Shown: one piece after another, positions 45,515-57,969 of the stretch
Layout: the number at the start of each line of letters is the position of its first letter
Position numbering within the stretch: position 1 is the first letter of the stretch
NCBI GenBank assembly: GCA_009760855.2
Contig: WPIO01000028.1
Span: 2,798,501-2,862,500 of the forward strand
Length of the DNA stretch: 64,000 nucleotides
Direction of reading: 5' to 3'
Source of the DNA: Cristatella mucedo
Lineage: Eukaryota > Bryozoa > Phylactolaemata > Cristatellidae
Translations under genes and position numbers: made by a program
Notes under the pieces: model-generated
What the model was told of the DNA's origin: nothing
Database searches by the model: none
What the model saw: only the letters and a program-made list of their open reading frames with translations

Positions 45515-47830
45515 TTTTAATAATAGTAACATTAAAAATAATACACCACCTAAAGCATCCTCAGAGAGCTCAATCTCTTGCTAAGCGATTTATATTTGCG
45601 CGAAGAGAAACGTGATTGAATAGTGAGTCATATCATGATTGATAAACAGCATGAGTAGCACGGCTTGGGGTGACAAGCTCAGGGTTAGCATGCAAGTTTT
45701 GTTAGTGGCAGCATGCACAGTGACAGCACGCATAAGCACATAAAGGACGAATTACAGGGACCCACTAAATGCTATATTAAATGGACGCGTTTTTAAGTTC
45801 TTTTTAGATTGTGGTTAAGTCAGGGGATGATGTGATGCATGTCGGAAGTGAGTTCCAGGCTTTGCGAGCCTACGAACGAAAAGCACGGTCTCTAAAGGAT
45901 TTGAGGTTTGTACGAGGTATTAGGAAACTGCTGATTCCGAAAAGCGAGTGGTACGATGCTTGGCCTGGTGGGAGTAGATCACAGATAGGCTGGAGCCAAA
46001 GAATGAAGTGTCTTAAAAGCGACCTGTGAAACCTTGAACTCAATCCGTTGCTTGACTAGTAGACAGTGCAGTTCGGCGAGAAGTGGCGTGAAGTGGCATA
46101 TGTGATGGTTACTATAGACATGCCTAGCTACGGATTTTTGCACCAGCTGTAATATCCTGATTGCACACGCCGGTAGGCAGCAAGCAGTGAGTTACAGAAG
46201 TTACCAAGTGAATGGACCAACTTGGTATTTGTGTCGTTATCTAAACAAGATTGAATTTTCGCAGTATTGTGTAGCTAAAAAAATTGCAGTCTTGACTGTG
46301 GAGCATAGATATCGTCGTCCACCGAAAGGTCACTTTGGAACGTGTCGTTAGTATTTCGTGCAGATTCAATAAAAGGTATGCTGGCACAGCCGATTTTGAG
46401 CGTCAGCCATTTCAATTTCTGAATCACACAAGTTTTGCCCCCAAATAATAAGTTTTTTTGATAATAATTTAATTTATTTAAGAGAAAACTTTGCAGCCAT
46501 ACAGGTGGGTTTTTTCCAACTACTGTACCATGAGAGCTGAGAGGATTTGATATGCTCGAAAGCTGGGAGTGATCAAAGTAAAGATAGAACTGAGTGTCAA
46601 CCACATAGAAGTGAAGGCCTAGATTATGTTTGGGACTCACATCGGCAAGAGGGAGAATATAAACCGTGAAAAGAACCGGGCCTAGCACGGAGCATTGAGG
46701 CCCCATAGTTCAGAGAGATCTTGGATGATATTTTTCCATTCCCGTCAATACTCTTAAATCTCCCACTGAGATAGTACCTGAACTAAAGCGGAGCACTGCC
46801 AGTGATGGCCAGGCGAGATAAGAGGCATTCTAGAAGAACTTGGTGATCGATAGTATAGAAAAGCTGCCAAAAGATCAAACAAAACAAGCAGAGATACTCT
46901 ACCCATGTCTGAATTCATAAGTAGGTCGTTGTACGCCATTGGCGGTGCTGATTCTGTGGAGCGATCAGCTCGGAAGCCAGACTGGATCTTTCTAGTAAGG
47001 CTTTAGGTTTCCCTATGCGAGTTCAGCTGGTCCACCACGACTAGTTTCGGTGTCTTTGATAGGAACGGTAGAGGGGAGACTGGGCTGTAGTTGCTCAAGT
47101 TCTCTTGATCTAGTGTTGCTTTCTTGAGAAGCGGCCTGATTGCAGCACTTTTGAAAGGGGCTGGGGCATGACCTGAGACTAAAAACATATGGATGATGTT
47201 AGCTATGCATAGCAGCAGCAGATCAATTCAATGCAGGAGCAGGACAGTGTAAATAGAGTCCAAATGTTGTTTTCTTTGATACGGATGCAAACTTCAGGAC
47301 GTAATCGCTAGTGACCTGCTTATATGTAGATATTGAGGTACAGCCAGGAATTGGGGAATAGCATTTTAATAGGGAGCTGCCATTGCAGGGATGAACTTTC
47401 TGATCTGGTCGGTCTTCTGGACAATAAATCAAAAAATGCAATTGCCAAGGTCGTCGCAAGGATTATCTGGTAAGGAGCTAATCGGGTAGCTGTTGAGGAA
47501 ATGGTTGATCGTCGACATAAGCATTTTTTGAGTTAGCATCTGTAAGTCAACAACATTTTTTTAGAAGCTAGACTAGGACTTTGCTAGGATCGATTGGTAC
47601 GATGTACAGTATTTCTCGTATCTCTTTCGATGGAAAGTTAGTAATGATCTTTGGCATGCTTTTTTAAGCTTGGGCTTAGTAGACCTAGTTAATTTAATCC
47701 CTGCTGCAAGCAATAGGTTTTCTAGGCGAGGGACTACCTTGGGCTCAGTCAGTGGTGCTAACTCGTCGAGCTTGACAGCTAGCCTCAGGTTTTTAGTCAC
47801 CAAGTCAGATTTGTTATCCTTGTCTATGTA
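45515..47830 (-). mobile_element. LINE-A, 3' two thirds
   Basis: Tail (TAATAGTAAC...AAATAAT), a damaged hairpin (TAAAGCATCCTCAGAGAGCT...TAAGCGATTTATA), the 3' UTR and the RT follow. Minus-strand RT: 46706-46275 gives SVLGPVLFTVYILPLAD and LGLHFYVVDTQFYLYF, where the catalytic YADD reads YVVD, so the first Asp is lost; 47188-47003 gives APAPFKSAAIRPLLKKATLD and ENLSNYSPVSPLPFLSKTPK. The 47230-47830 part corresponds to the linker. The endonuclease is missing. Confidence 0.82.
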
Positions 47831-47884
47831 AAGCCCAATATTTATAATATAATTTAATTTAAGGTTACTCGATGTTACCTTGGG

Positions 47885-49095
47885 GCATGCATGGTTGTCT
47901 AGTGAAAGGTCACTTTCTGAAAGTTCACCTAGCTTTCATATTATATTGATATACTTGGATGCTGATTACATTCCAGATATTTTACCAGAGCCGATTTCGA
48001 AAGCTTTCTTATTTTCTAGTCACACATGGATTACCAGTAACTAGACAGTATGCTTTGCAAGTCCACATGTCAGCAATACGAGCAACAATCGAGTTCATAG
48101 ATTGTTAAGAGCCAAAATGCTGTTTAAAATCACAGTATAGGTACTGCTGTGTCATCTGCATTTAATGAAAAACCTATAATGTGCTTGGCAGTCACATAGT
48201 TTACATAGTTGGAATGCATTTGCGAAAAGAACTTGACCGAAAGCGATTGCTTACCCGGTGCACTATTAGTTCCATTTATAATATTCGCATACTGTCATTA
48301 ATACTCTGGGTAAATCAACTGCAATATGATCTAAGCCATTGAAGTGCAGGGCATTTCCTACTGAGCGACTCTTGGAACCGTAGTTCGAAAGGTGCTGAAA
48401 GAGCCAGCAAAGCGAGCATTTAGTAAAAAACTTTACCTAAGTCTGAATTACTGATAAAGTCGGTACGCCCTAATTAAAATTTTAGCTTTGTAATGTGATT
48501 AGCTCTAACACTAGATTGTAACTTACTCCTTGGTTTAAAGTTACGATATACCAGTAAAGTTGATCTGCTATTACTAGTGGCAGCCCGTTTGATATGAAAG
48601 GCAGTACGGTTACACAGCTACAGTCGCTCCAATTCTATTGATCTTGTGTTGCTTTCCTAACTAAATCACTAAAGACTGAGCCTTTTAGAAAATTCCAGGG
48701 ACACGACCTGGTGAGAAATACGTTTGCATTAATCTAGTTACACGAAGAGCATCATATTTTTGGTTGACATTGGGAATAGGATCGATCGGCCGGTTGACTT
48801 TTTTTTAGTAGTATATAAATTTCAGAATTCGGTCATTCGTGGCAGCTCTCAAAACAAACATTCAAGTACGGCCGGGAATTGAGGGGGACAAGTAATGCAG
48901 GTATTTTATTGAGAATGACGAGTTCTTTGAGGTTGCTGTTACCTTAAGGAGGGCTCTGCAATTTTACCGATATTGCCAAGAATAATCTAGGAATCTGTCA
49001 GCTAGATCGCCAAAAGAGTCACTGTACGGATCTAATCTTGGATAAATTAGCGAGAAGGTCAGTAAAGTTACAGGCTAGCATTTTTTGATAGCTCA
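47885..49095 (-). mobile_element. LINE-A RT fragment, second copy in the row
   Basis: It starts at GTGAAAGGTCACTTTCTGAA, the counterpart of 46322-46341 (CGAAAGGTCACTTTGGAACG), then has the family's CACCATCAATAC-like ATTAATACTCTGGG, GATTAGCTCTAACACTAGAT, TCTATTGATCTTGTGTTGCT and CAGGGACACGACCTGG, all matching 46735-47170. More diverged than its neighbour, with no tail. Confidence 0.7.
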
Positions 49096-49099
49096 CGCA

Positions 49100-49160
49100 C
49101 GATTAATAATAGTAATATTAATAATGCTCTTGATAAAGCGATCTCAGAGAACTCAATCAC
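49100..49160 (-). mobile_element. LINE-A terminal hairpin remnant
   Basis: (AAT)-type tail and CTCTTGATAAAGCGATCTCAGAGAACTCAATC only. The right hairpin arm is missing. Confidence 0.65.
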
Positions 49161-49460
49161 AACTTCGCTCTGAATACTGTTGGCTTTAGACTTTGCCCTC
49201 ACTGTGATGGATTGGTATCATTGAGTGTAGTCTTCCTGCTGATTTAGATGGACGGCCAGTCCCAATCTTTCGTAAGCATACGGAGACACCCCACCTAAGC
49301 TGCCATTTAAGACCGACTGTTGTCTTTGGCAGACTATAACGGAGAAACTCGCGGTAAGTGATTTGTAAGTTAGGGCTTGTAGATGCCACGACAAAATGAC
49401 AACAGCCAGGTGAAATAATGAATTGACATTAATTCGGCCACCAAATATATAAATATAAAT
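49161..49460. other. unannotated DNA
   Basis: Spacer between a LINE-A remnant and a SINE1; nothing recognised. Confidence 0.35.
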
Positions 49461-49596
49461 ATTATTCATTTATATAGTTCCCCAAGAGAACTTCATCTCT
49501 TTTCAGGCGCTTCACATATGCCACGGGGCTCGAGCCCACGACCTCAGTCAGACCTTGGTCGGGGCGAGCACCTTAACCGCTAGACCAAAACAGCTC
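49461..49596 (-). mobile_element. SINE1 copy, near consensus
   Basis: TATTCATTTATATAGTTCCC then CAAGAGAACTTCATCTCTTT and CAGGCGCTTCACATATGCC (tail), GGGGCTCGAGCCCACGACCT (B-box), GGGGCGAGCACCTTAACCGC (A-box side), AGACCAAAACAGCTC (5' end). Together with 29761-29898 it is among the least diverged copies. Confidence 0.92.
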
Positions 49597-51739
49597 CTAT
49601 GAAATTGATACGCAAAGAACATAAAAATTCAACCTAGTTGAACATTAAGAGTCAATAGCACTTTGATAAATAGGTGCCGACTCGTGCCTTTTTCTTTACC
49701 AAGTTAAAGCACTGCTGTTAGTTGGTTACTATTCTGGAAAGGTAGACTATTGGCTCTTGAAGAGCTTCAGACCCGCCTCACTGAGTTGATCGGAAGCTCA
49801 ACCGTTTTAATATCCTGTCCCTTCACGCCTTTTCTGCCAATCTCGAGGCCTGTTTGATCCTCCTTTCGAAGACAGGCTCTCAAATTTCACGTACTCAGTA
49901 GACTTTGTAAGACCAATTTGAATGTACCCAACCCTTTCTTTTCCCTTTTGAATCAGACCGTGTTTGTACTTGCCAAGCAGGAATACCTAGAAAGTTACTT
50001 CATGATCCTCTTTAAAAATCAAAGATGGCCCTCCACTTTAAGTATAGTTACAGTTGAATAAGCAATTATAGGGTTCGCCATCTGCACACCTTCTTCAACA
50101 CTTGGATGAAAAGGAATTGTGGTCGTAAACTGAAAGTCCGGACCCTGTCAGCTGGAAGCACCGCTCTGCATCCACGTTTACATTGGTCGAGAAGGCATGC
50201 ATCAATAAGGACAAGGGTTGCTACAAGCCCTGTGTTTGTGGTGTCGCTCTGTCCGGATGAGTCAGCCACCGCTCCTCGCTTGCACTTGTTTTAAAGAAGG
50301 TAGCCATGGCAGCGAGAATATTTAGCTTTGTACTTCTCTTTAGAATCTGAAATGTTTTGCAACCAGCCTGTGTTTCTTTTGCTGATTTTGTTGAGTTAAA
50401 ATTACTACAGGGCACTCCTAGAACTGTGCCTTTTTCAAAAGATTTTGCAGAATATTTAAACCAAGTTTTATTTAGTGCGTTAAATATGCACGGTTCATGA
50501 CGCGTAAGCTACAGAAAGATTTCTAAAGAAGCCGAATCTAATTTTTTAAACCGTTGGAGAGTTGGCTATTTAGTTTTGTGTGCTTGTACAGGATTTTTGT
50601 GCTGAACTATAAACTTCGATAACGTATGCAGTGACGGCACGATACGCTTTGCAAAGTCTTTCGGTCGGTTATGAGTACAGCTAAACGACGAAGGTCATAA
50701 GAGCTGTGGCTATGTGATTTCTAGGCTAGAACACGTGTGCTTGTGTAATTCTTGTGAATTAATCGGGCAACAGGCTCCACTTGTTCTCTCGCAGCTAGTA
50801 GAAACTTGCTAGCTTAGAAGCTGAGCCTGCCTGAGAACACCGTTATGCACTCGCAGCAGTGCCGACCTATTGCTGCTAAACCTGAATGGAACCTAATTAA
50901 GAGTATTTGAATTTTTAATATTTACTTTTAGTTTGCTTTGCTACCACTCTCTAAACTTTCTACACTCTCTCTCTCTCTCTCTCTACGCTTTTACTCACTA
51001 GCACTACCAGCCTTCCTCTCTGAGCTCTCTGCTCCTCCGAAATGCACTCAGCTACTTAGTGTTCGTCTTGGTGTAGCTCATTGTAAATTTTAATTTTTCT
51101 GCGGTCATACATTCAACTTGTGTGCACTAAAGGTCTGAAATTGCTTTAGTTTGGCTTCTATTCCAGCAATAACCTTGCATCTCTTAAGTCTAAGCTTAAG
51201 ATGCATCAGTTCCAGTCAGCTTCCACTTGACCGAAGTGAACTTGCTTTTTTGTTCGGGTCCACATTGCTTGCGTACCTGTGCATGCTCCTGGTCATTAGC
51301 CTTACTGCCCAATGGCCATGAGTGTCCTCATGTTTGCTTGAGCATGCTAGCCTAAATCTTACACGAGCTTTTCACTTTGAAACAGGGTCGTAAGCTTGCT
51401 TACTTCCGAAGTACTTGCTCTTGCTTAAATATCCCTTCAGTGCTTTGCAGGGCTTTGAAGTTAGCTGTCAATAAAATCCTTTAAAAATGTTCTCGTACAA
51501 ATTTCACCAACCTTCAGCGATATAGTAATTACATGATGATTGATTGAAAAAATTCTTATGCTACAGTATAATTAAGAAACTTCAGCTGTAAGAGCAGCTA
51601 AATGGATTATATCTGCTTAGGCTCCCTAGATCACCTCCGTACTCCCAAAGAATCGCTAAAATATTGCACCAAAATCGTCAATCGTTCAACCAACTTTTAC
51701 GCCGAGGAACATTACAAGATAGACTAAAAGTAATCCAAA
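49597..51739. other. unannotated DNA
   Basis: Over 2 kb without a recognisable family or domain. It contains a 20-bp (CT)n run at 50965-50984. Frames at 50066-50415 overlap on both strands and show nothing nameable. Confidence 0.4.
50965..50984. repeat. (CT)n microsatellite
   Basis: Ten CT units without interruption. Confidence 0.9.
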
Positions 51740-52524
51740 CACATGGATCGGTCTGCTTTTTCTTGTAGAGTTACCTTTCCGTTGCGGGTGTAGGCACTTT
51801 CATTTTAATCTTTTCATCATCAAGTTTGATCCTACAGAACAGTTAGGCTACTTACAATGAACTTTTTGTTCTCTGTTAATTCTATTTAGTTTGCACACAA
51901 TTTTTGAATGTTAGTAGCTTAAAGAAAATTGTTGATTTTAAAATAAAGCTTACTTTTAACTCAGTAATGCTAATCTTAATATTTCGTCCTGGAAACTCAA
52001 AGACAGTGTGATGATATTTAAATTATAGATATTATTCTACATGCACTAGGCGGCAAGTAGGATCTGAGAACAGCAAAAGCGATCATCCCATGCAGCTTTA
52101 ATTGCTTCTGAACCGTTTGAGGATGCTGGTGCAATATAGTGCTAACTCACAGTGCAGATGGCGCAGATCAAAATAGAAACATTCAACGTGGGCAGCTGCG
52201 ACCTGCTCCTAAATTCTTCACTTATATGTTACGACGTTCTCGGTTTATGTACAGTTTCTCATTATTTTGTCTTTATGAGCACTAGCACGCTTTTTTGGAG
52301 CCAATTCGTAGCCATCACAGCTTTGCAACGACGGTTGGTTCTGTGTAGTGAAAATTATTCGGAAACCTTTTAGGACGATAAGACGCATTCTAAGCTAGCA
52401 ATCCACCTGCTTCAACCATGTCTGCAACCGACCTCCTATCTCTTTGCAACTAGTTCTTCAAGGTGCTGCGAGCTCGTAATTGTCAAAATTCCAGAAAAAA
52501 GCAGCCAAAAGTTGACCCAACTAT

Positions 52525-52660
52525 GAGCTGGTTTGGTCCAGCGGTTAAGGCGCTCGCCCCCGATGAAGGTATGGCTGAGGTCGTGGGCTCGAGCACGGAG
52601 GCATACGTGAAGCGCCTGAATAGAGATTAAGTTCTCTAGGGGTGCTATAGAAATGAATGA
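52525..52660 (+). mobile_element. SINE1 copy in R5
   Basis: Complete: GAGCTGGTTTGGTCCAGCGG TTAAGGCGCTCGCC (A-box), GGCTGAGGTCGTGGGCTCGA GC (B-box), GCGCCTGAATAGAGATTAAG and TTCTCTAGGGGTGCTATAGA AATGAATGA (LINE-A-like tail). It is absent from the equivalent place in the second R5 copy, so it inserted after that duplication. Confidence 0.92.
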
Positions 52661-52685
52661 TATATATATATATATTATATATATA
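52660..52685. repeat. (TA)n run at a SINE1 3' end
   Basis: Directly follows the SINE1 tail, so it may have grown from it. Confidence 0.85.
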
Positions 52686-53310
52686 CTGCCAATGCATTCC
52701 GACTGAGGTCAAAATAAGCTAGCCAGCATCAACCTTTAGGATCTATGACGAATCCGTTACAGTTTTTTAATATGCACCCAGCAGACAGAGTCATTATTGG
52801 TAGTAGCAATTAGCATTAGTCGAGCCAGGGTATTTGACCTATCAGCAAAGCAGACCCGAATACAGTTCTATACTTGCATGCACCCCCTTGTCAACAGTCG
52901 GCATTGAAATCACGCCATATTTCTGTAAGGTTATTAATCACCATCTTCGTGTCGAATAAAGAAAACGATTGCTCCCAGCAATTTTTCAGACTTGCAGGCC
53001 TTGCCCACTACTTGGAATGTTCACGTGAAAAAGCTAGCGAATCCAAAGATCAAAAACCTACCCCAGCCTCGGCCATAGCATGAACCTTTGGGGTCAGAGG
53101 TCAGAGCAGAGTTGCTGAGAATGAGGTCGGTGGTGAAGTTGCTTAGTAGACGAGCAGTTGGTAGCAGTGGGACATCGCCAGCGAAAACGAAGATGCGGTC
53201 TGTTACTGCAATGAATAGGCCACTGCACAATACTTACCTCTACTACTAACAAATCGGTTGCACTTCCTTTAATCATTGGATTGTGCATCCGTTGCAGCAA
53301 TTGCAAAGTT

Positions 53311-54554
53311 CTTGGAAAGAGATTGATTTATCTGACTGGGCTATACCAAACGTATTATTTTTACTTTTATAGGTTGAGTGGCATCCTTCGAAATTCAAAG
53401 TTTCCTATTTCACTGCGACTTTTACGATGACGGCCTGAGTAGTTCTTTGGTCGAATACGTTATCTTTTAGCCAGGCGATAGTCTAAGCGTTCAAGTCAAG
53501 GTTTTTGCATCAATAATTTGAAGCCCTTTGAGCACTAGCTTCTACCCGATTATCAGATTTATTTTACGAGCCAACACAGGCACCAAACAGCCAGCTTTTC
53601 TGACTACGATGATTTTGCTGTGCTTCGAAACCTAGCTAAATTTCATTGGTGACTGCTGGACCAAAATTAATGAAGCCCATGAAGCTGCATAATCTTTAAA
53701 CCATCTGTAATTCGAGCGCACTTTCATTTCTAAAACAATCATCTGACGCTTAAACCATTTCAAATGATTTTTTTTTCAAAGTAAGAATTGTGTGGTGTTT
53801 CTAAATTGCTGCTGTTGCTAAGACTGGTCATACTGAGACCCTTTTCGTTACTAACAGGCGAAACCATAATTGGAGCGACAAAATGCTGCAGCCTTCGAGC
53901 TTGTTCACGACTTAATGTAGGCTATCTCAACGTTTTAGCAGTGATCTGTAGCTAATGATACTTTCAAGATGATCGCATAAACTACTGTTAGGAATTGTGG
54001 AAACCTGGAAAAATGCTCGCTTAGAATTTTAGAAGTCTCCATTTTATGTAAACATGTATCTTGACCGAACTGGGTATATTATATGTAAGCTACTTTCAAT
54101 AATCATTTTCAATATCTTGACAGTAAAAGCTGAATGAAACGAATGCAACCTACCAGGTATATTTTTGAAGCCGTTGGAGCAGCTTAAAATTAAAAATCGT
54201 TTTGAGGATTTGGTTTCAAATTTCTGCTGTTTTTTTGCCTAATTTCCAAGAAGTTAGCTAACAGATGTAAACGCTATTTTTGGTGTTTATTCTCCCAATC
54301 ATTTACTATTCAGCTGCAGCTGGCTTCTTCTGATTTCTTGGCAGCCGCACTGACTTGCACTGAAATAAATTCTTGATCAAGCTGGGGCACATAAGAGCCA
54401 TACAATAATGGCTTGCACCACCGAACTCTTTGGTAAGAGCACCAGAAGTAAACGCTTCTGTTATTTAAGGATTTTACCATTGGCAAACATTAATAAAATC
54501 TAATTTTCCGTGATCTACCTACTTATTGCGGACAGCCTCACTTTTAACTATACG
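53311..54554. other. unannotated DNA
   Basis: Nothing recognised with confidence. Scattered short resemblances to 59280-59420 suggest that R5 may extend here, but they are too weak to call. Confidence 0.35.
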
Positions 54555-54735
54555 AAAATGCTAGCTGATTTAATGGCCTCTTTTGTAGAGTGGCTGAAGA
54601 GCCCATACGGCTGTAACTACCACTTGCAGTGGCAATCCAGGATTGCCCTTAGTAGGATTTGAACCCACAATCTCAAGACTGGGGTCGCTAAAAGCAACCG
54701 TTTTACCTAGCGCGACCTCACGGCTCACCTCCTTT
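54555..54735 (-). mobile_element. SINE2 copy
   Basis: The plus strand has TGGCCTCTTTTGTAGAGTGG (3' part), the hairpin ACCACTTGCAGTGGCAATCC, then TAGGATTTGAACCCACAATC with GGGGTCGC (reverse complement of the B-box) and ACCTAGCGCGACCTCACGGC (head). Full length and diverged. Confidence 0.75.
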
Positions 54736-55389
54736 TTGTCATGCGAACATCTTAGCTTAATTTTAAGACATGTTGACTCTCTCTTTGTTGCTTGGAAAAA
54801 GTCTGAGCGCTACCGAATGCCGCTTAAGCATTCAAAGCACCATTGAAAACTCCGACGAATAACAGGTACGTAGAGTTGGCGGCTTTCTAGAGTTGCTAAT
54901 GGAGACACACGTACACACTATATACAATTCTTATCATTTAATAATATGGTTATTTATAACAAATTAGAAGAGTTTGTTGTACCAGTAGCAGTATTAGCAG
55001 CGGTAGCAATAACTGAACTACCAGCACTACCAGTGACAGCATTAGTAGCAGAATAGCAGCCCCGATAAAATACCTAGATACGGTGCTGATTCACTTCATG
55101 CCAACATTGCACCAATTTCAGTAAGAGTTGGAATTTTTTTTCTGTAGTCTAAATTAAAATTCGCAAAGCGAGTTCAGGATAACTTGAGAATCATATTGTA
55201 CGAGCCATGTTGAAACGTTAGAACCTTTATATTACTATAGAGAGGGCGAAAACCAGCAACAACATAATGTATTTTTGTCAAGGTAAATTTAAACTCCTAC
55301 CAATCATTCCCAGCTTGCAACGGGATAGATTTGTTCTTACCCCAGTAGCTCTGGAATGAATTTCCTACAGTTACCGACTCAGGTTAAGG
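54736..55389. other. unannotated DNA with an imperfect trinucleotide-like stretch
   Basis: 54980-55060 is an imperfect AGTAGCAGTATTAGCAG...-type simple repeat. Otherwise nothing recognised. Confidence 0.45.
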
Positions 55390-55490
55390 TAAAGTCCCAA
55401 AGCTGGCAAGTCTTTATTGCCCACAGCAAGCCAGGCGATAGCCAGTAATTTCCTTCTGTCTATATAAAACAGAAGCTCGCTGGCTTAAGT
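55390..55490 (+). mobile_element. SINE2 3' fragment
   Basis: TCTTTATTGCCCACAGCAAG CCAGGCGATAGCC, then CTTCTGTC and AAAACAGAAGCTCGCTGGCT TA parallel the hairpin and 3' part of SINE2 at 33592-33670. The tRNA head is missing or unrecognisable. Confidence 0.55.
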
Positions 55491-56669
55491 TTACATTACA
55501 TGCAATATGTTGCGTTGAACTACAGCGTAACACGGACTAAGCCAGTATTGCTGTAACAAATGCTAATAGTTCCTAATTTTTGTTTAAATTTATAAATATG
55601 TTAGTGAACTTCCGGATGTCGTTCGGAAAAGAGTTTGGAAATATGTATACATAACAACCAGTGTGACCTCAAAATTAAATTGTTAATTTCGCCATTTCAT
55701 CACACAGATCAAGGGGAAATTTCTGCAGCTGGCACATTCTTACTACCAACTAGAAGACTAGAGATAACCTTTAAGTCTGCTATGCTGATAAAGAAATGAG
55801 GTTATTTCACTTGCTTCAGTTTACTTTAAATGACGGATATCACGTCAAGCTTCGGTATCACTAGTATTAAAGTAATGCTGTAATGAAAGGATATGCCTCT
55901 TACTTTCTGACCAAATGTAAAAATACTTAACGAACGTCAATATAACCGTAGCAAAGTGGTTGGCAAAAATATATACCTGGGAATCATATATTCTTTCAAT
56001 TAGATCATGAGTTAAACTATCGGTCCTGCTTAGATACTGGAAACTATTGTGACCTCGTAGCTCTATATATAACCTCTCAGCGTCAATGAAACTAAATGAT
56101 ATTTCCGGTGAAGTTGTTCATATAGTTCATTCAAAGGCCTACCAAATTAGAGGTACACTGTAACGAAGAAATGCTACGTGAGTTGAAACTGAGAAATTGA
56201 GGTCCATTGCATACATAAAGATTTTAGTTGAAAAAGCAAGTAATTTCCCATGACCGATTCAATAGGATGTGCTCAAATCGGCTACAGACGAGATATCAGT
56301 TTGCAAGTATTATTGCAGTGAGTGTATGTCTCTAAGTTAGAAGGGATTATTGTTTTGACAAAAATATACAGGCTGTAAAAAGAAATTGCAAATATTTTTT
56401 CAGCGTTCTTTATTTCCTTGAAGTCATCTCAAATATCATACGATAAAGGTCACGAGTCAACTGCAAGCCGGCTGCCCTAATAAGATGAAATTTGGTTTAC
56501 CAAACAGGTATCCAATCAGTTACTTAAATGCATCGGGATAATTGAGTTTTCAACACGTTATTCACTTACATATATACGTACTGCAAACCCAGCGGGTAGA
56601 TTTCTTCAGTATGCTGACAACTGATACTAACTGACGGACAGAGATTGTTCGACTGACTGTACTGCTGAT
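55491..56669. other. unannotated AT-rich DNA
   Basis: Nothing recognised on either strand. Confidence 0.45.
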
Positions 56670-57480
56670 TACCTCATAGCCCTGTGCTGTGTTATCTTCT
56701 TTTCACAGCTTATAATCTTCCTCCTGCCGATATGATTGCATGCACTATCTAGAATCTCGCATTTTTGCAGATGACACTCAGATTTATCTTTGCTTTGATC
56801 CCTCCCAGCCCTTGGCACGACGAATTGTCGACATGCCATTGCTGCACGTTTTGTTGACATCTGCACATGTATGTTAACAAATTTTCTCATTTTAAATGAT
56901 GACAAAACAAACTTACTAGTGTAGGCAAAGCAATTTCGACTGAGAAACTAGAAACACCACTGCTTACAAGTGGCTCCGATAGCATATCTCCCGTTGCATC
57001 TGCATGTAGTTGAGGTATCCTGTCCCAAAGTGAAGTCACAATAGATGAATGCAATAGCTCCACAGTCTAATCTGCCTTCTTTCAGCAGGGTAAAGTTGCC
57101 AACATTCGAGATTTCTTAGGAGTAGATACTACATCCTAATATGCCCATGCATTGGAAGTATTTCAATTTTATTTCTTTAATTCGCTTCTTTCTTGTCTAC
57201 CTGCATGTTCAATCACCTGCTTACATGTGGTACAACACTCTGCACCAGCACAAGTCTGTCGTGGTGTTAGCAGTGTCCACGTCACTACACTTCTCGCCGA
57301 GCTGCACTTCCTAAGAATCAAGCAGTGTAACTTCACGGCTCTGTAATTTACGCGTGGTCCCTTCATTCTCTGGCTTTCGTCTACCAACAGAACTACTCCT
57401 CAATTTGGCCAAGCTTCGCACGGCCTACGGCTGTCACCCATTTAACATAGATATACCATGCATGAGCTTCAATAGCTTCG
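56670..57480 (+). mobile_element. LINE-A RT to C-terminal fragment, plus strand
   Basis: In the sense direction, about 56765-56820 gives FADDTQIYLCFDPSQP (the intact ADD catalytic pair), followed by LNDDKT-like FLILNDDKTNLLV near 56885-56930 and AARL-type sequence around 57235-57290 (CTTCTCGCCGAGCTGCACTT, the LL.(D/E)LHWLP block). The frame is broken and stops follow. The tail and hairpin are not seen. Confidence 0.75.
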
Positions 57481-57969
57481 GCGACTGAGCTCTTAGTTCA
57501 TCGTCTGGCCTCGAGGCATTGCCTGACATAACAGTAATTAAAAATTGCTTCAACCACCCCTATTTATAGCACATGTAGTTGATCTTACAGGTTCGTCTTT
57601 TATGTATTATGCTTGCAGAAGTAATGCGTGTTGCTACCATCCATATCTCCATCTAGATCGTGTCCATGTCGCCTCAAAAACTTTAGGCTTGGTGACTTTG
57701 TCAATTTTTACACTAATCATTTGGTCTTGCTTTCTTACTAGCATCATTAAAATGACTTAGGATCACCGAGAATAGACATTGAGCAAGCCAAGCATGTGTG
57801 CACCTTCCTCTAGGCCAGACGAAATACATCGCGGTTGCCAGGTTCTGCTATTTATCATTAGTGAGTCTTTACGAACCTGGGCCTGTGTACTAAGTTTATC
57901 AACTAAATGAAAAGACGGACTAGTCAGTTCGGCCAGTTTGAATGATTTTTCCATCTCGGTTCTCGGCGC
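57481..57969. other. unannotated DNA
   Basis: Possibly more LINE-A 3' sequence, too decayed to align. Confidence 0.3.

Larger units (their letters stand above)
51740..53310. repeat. diverged duplication R5, copy 1
   Basis: It pairs with 57970-59175: CAGTTTCTCATTATTTTGTC TTTATGAGCA (CAGTTTCTCTTGTTTTCTTG TGTTTGTGAGAGCA), GTAGTGAAAATTATTCGG (GCAGTGAAAATTAATCCGG), ATCTATGACGAATCCG (ATCTATGACGAGTGCC), CACCCAGCAGACAGA (CACCCAACAGATATA), GCAGGCCTTGCCC (identical) and CTCAG-like CCAGCCTCGGCCATAG (CAGCCTCTGCCATAG). No coding motif. A SINE1 has split this copy. Confidence 0.72.

Noticed and set aside
50066-50415. Overlapping frames on both strands in a slightly GC-richer patch
   Set aside because: No domain, and mutual overlap on opposite strands suggests composition effects.
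51000-51060. Possible third LTR copy (CCTCTCTGAGCTCTCTGCTC resembles the LTR 22-bp repeat region)
   Set aside because: Only a short CT-rich stretch matches; neighbouring LTR sequence does not align.
52525-52660. tRNA gene call from the A and B boxes
   Set aside because: The tRNA-like head recurs in at least eight more copies with a common LINE-like tail, so it is a SINE; the cloverleaf is not complete.
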